Of a stretch of 16,979 bases of DNA, positions 16,173-16,979 are shown piece after piece. This DNA comes from Candidatus Bipolaricaulota bacterium. Lineage in GTDB: Bacteria; Bipolaricaulota; Bipolaricaulia; RBG-16-55-9. The stretch's first letter is position 1, and each line of letters starts with the position of its first letter. The position numbers and the translations under genes were made by a program. Below the pieces are notes generated by a model. It saw only the letters and a program-made list of their open reading frames with translations. It was not told the origin of the DNA and did not search any database. Location: assembly GCA_018609825.1 (NCBI GenBank), contig JAHEOA010000073.1:1-16979 (forward strand). The letters are read 5' to 3'.

Positions 16173-16979
16173 CTACAGGTCAGCTTTGCACGCGACCTTC
16201 TCGTTCACAAATCTCACGAACTCGTCCAGCGACTGAGCGCCCTGGTCTTCCTCCGTGCGCAGCCGGAGCGAGACCTGCTCGTTCTCCACTTCACGGTCGC
16301 CCACCACGAGCATGTAGGGGATCTTCTTCATCTGGGCGTCCCGCACCCGATAGCTGAGCGTCTTGTGATCGGAGTAGTTCAACTCAGCCCGCAGGCCCTC
16401 GGCCTCCAAGCGATCCAGTACGCGCTGGGCGTAGTCGACGTGGCGCTCGGCGATGGGCAGCACCGACACTTGGACGGGCGCGAGCCAGACGGGGAACGCG
16501 CCGGCGCAGTGCTCCAGATAGACGCCGAAGAAGCGCTCAATGGAACCGAGCAGTGCCCGGTGGACCATGTACGGGCGATGTTCGCGGCCGTCCTCGCCGA
16601 CGTAGTGGATGTCGAAGCGCTCCGGAAGATTGAAGTCGAACTGGATCGTGGACAGCTGCCACGGGCGATCCAGGGCGTCTTTCACATAGATGTCGATCTT
16701 CGGCCCGTAGAACGCCCCGTCGCCCTCGAAGACCTCGTACGGCAGCCCGCTGCGCTCCAGGGCGTCCTCCAGGGCCTTCTCGGAGTCGTCCCAGTCGGAT
16801 TCCTCACCAACTCGCTCCTCGGGGCGCGTGCTCAGATAGAGCTGGAATTGCTTGAACCCGAAGTCCTTCAGGAGATCGACGCTGAAGTTGATCACGCGGT
16901 CGATCTCCGCCGGCATCTGGTCGGGCCGACAAAAGAGATGCGCGTCGTCCTGCGTGAACCCGCGCACGCGCGTCAGCCC
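16173..16979 (-). CDS. thrS: Threonyl-tRNA synthetase, C-terminal part (5' end outside window)
   Basis: The - strand is open from the window edge to the stop at 16173 and encodes the last 268 residues of this class II synthetase, which charges tRNA-Thr. Seen: motif 2 and its flank GLTRVRGFTQDDAHLFC (fragment residues 1-17, with His14 a likely zinc ligand), GAFYGPKIDIYVKDA (88-102), QLSTIQFDFNLPERF (108-122), motif 3 with MVHRALLGSIERF (138-150, His140 the other zinc ligand), and the anticodon-binding domain from about 164 onward. The TGS/editing domains and motif 1 are outside the window. rplI follows 58 bp downstream, whereas thrS is often followed by infC-rpmI-rplT. Confidence 0.97.
   Translation of the reverse strand, partial: GLTRVRGFTQDDAHLFCRPDQMPAEIDRVINFSVDLLKDFGFKQFQLYLSTRPEERVGEESDWDDSEKALEDALERSGLPYEVFEGDGAFYGPKIDIYVKDALDRPWQLSTIQFDFNLPERFDIHYVGEDGREHRPYMVHRALLGSIERFFGVYLEHCAGAFPVWLAPVQVSVLPIAERHVDYAQRVLDRLEAEGLRAELNYSDHKTLSYRVRDAQMKKIPYMLVVGDREVENEQVSLRLRTEEDQGAQSLDEFVRFVNEKVACKADL

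Overview
The window is a GC-rich (estimated by eye, well over 60%) bacterial chromosome segment, almost fully coding, with short gaps. The organism has an outer membrane: the largest gene encodes a signal-peptide-bearing protein with a long C-terminal beta-barrel ending in Phe. It makes isoprenoids through the MEP pathway (dxr), flips lipid II with MurJ, and carries a membrane-anchored tetraheme cytochrome. Apart from the edge fragment the content is core housekeeping. The phylum cannot be named from this sequence; an uncultured diderm lineage is plausible but is inference.

Layout. 2-163: C-terminal end of a GxxExxY-family protein on +, followed by an imperfect 29-bp inverted repeat built from ATCCGTT/AACGGAT units (165-258). 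270-4448 on -: a 1392-residue outer-membrane protein combining a SprA-like N-terminal part, a beta-propeller and a C-terminal barrel. Divergent from it on + are a short D-3-phosphoglycerate dehydrogenase-like gene (4531-5445), ftsH (5521-7434), dxr (7471-8652) and a tetraheme cytochrome (8695-9957). Next on + is a compact iron-sulfur assembly operon: an Rrf2-type regulator with three cysteines (10103-10549), an Mrp/ApbC carrier ATPase (10546-11694) and a stand-alone DUF59/SufT-like protein (11718-12044), closed by a terminator-like hairpin. A Cys-rich protein of unknown function (12169-12807) follows and overlaps tail to tail with murJ (12774-14303, -). The remaining - strand genes are read in the order thrS (partial, from the right edge), rplI, a secreted phosphodiester glycosidase-like protein, and then, after a 195-bp gap, murJ.

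Regulation. Five sigma70-type promoters are legible. Those of the outer-membrane gene, the dehydrogenase gene and the cytochrome gene place the -10 box only 8-12 bp before the ATG, so these transcripts should be leaderless or nearly so. ftsH and the Rrf2 gene have ordinary leaders.

I see no tRNA, rRNA, CRISPR array, complete insertion sequence or defence island. The points most worth a second look are the domain architecture of the outer-membrane protein, the inverted repeat beside the GxxExxY gene, the Cys-rich protein next to the Fe-S operon, the palindrome shared by two convergent stop codons, and the near-leaderless promoter pattern.
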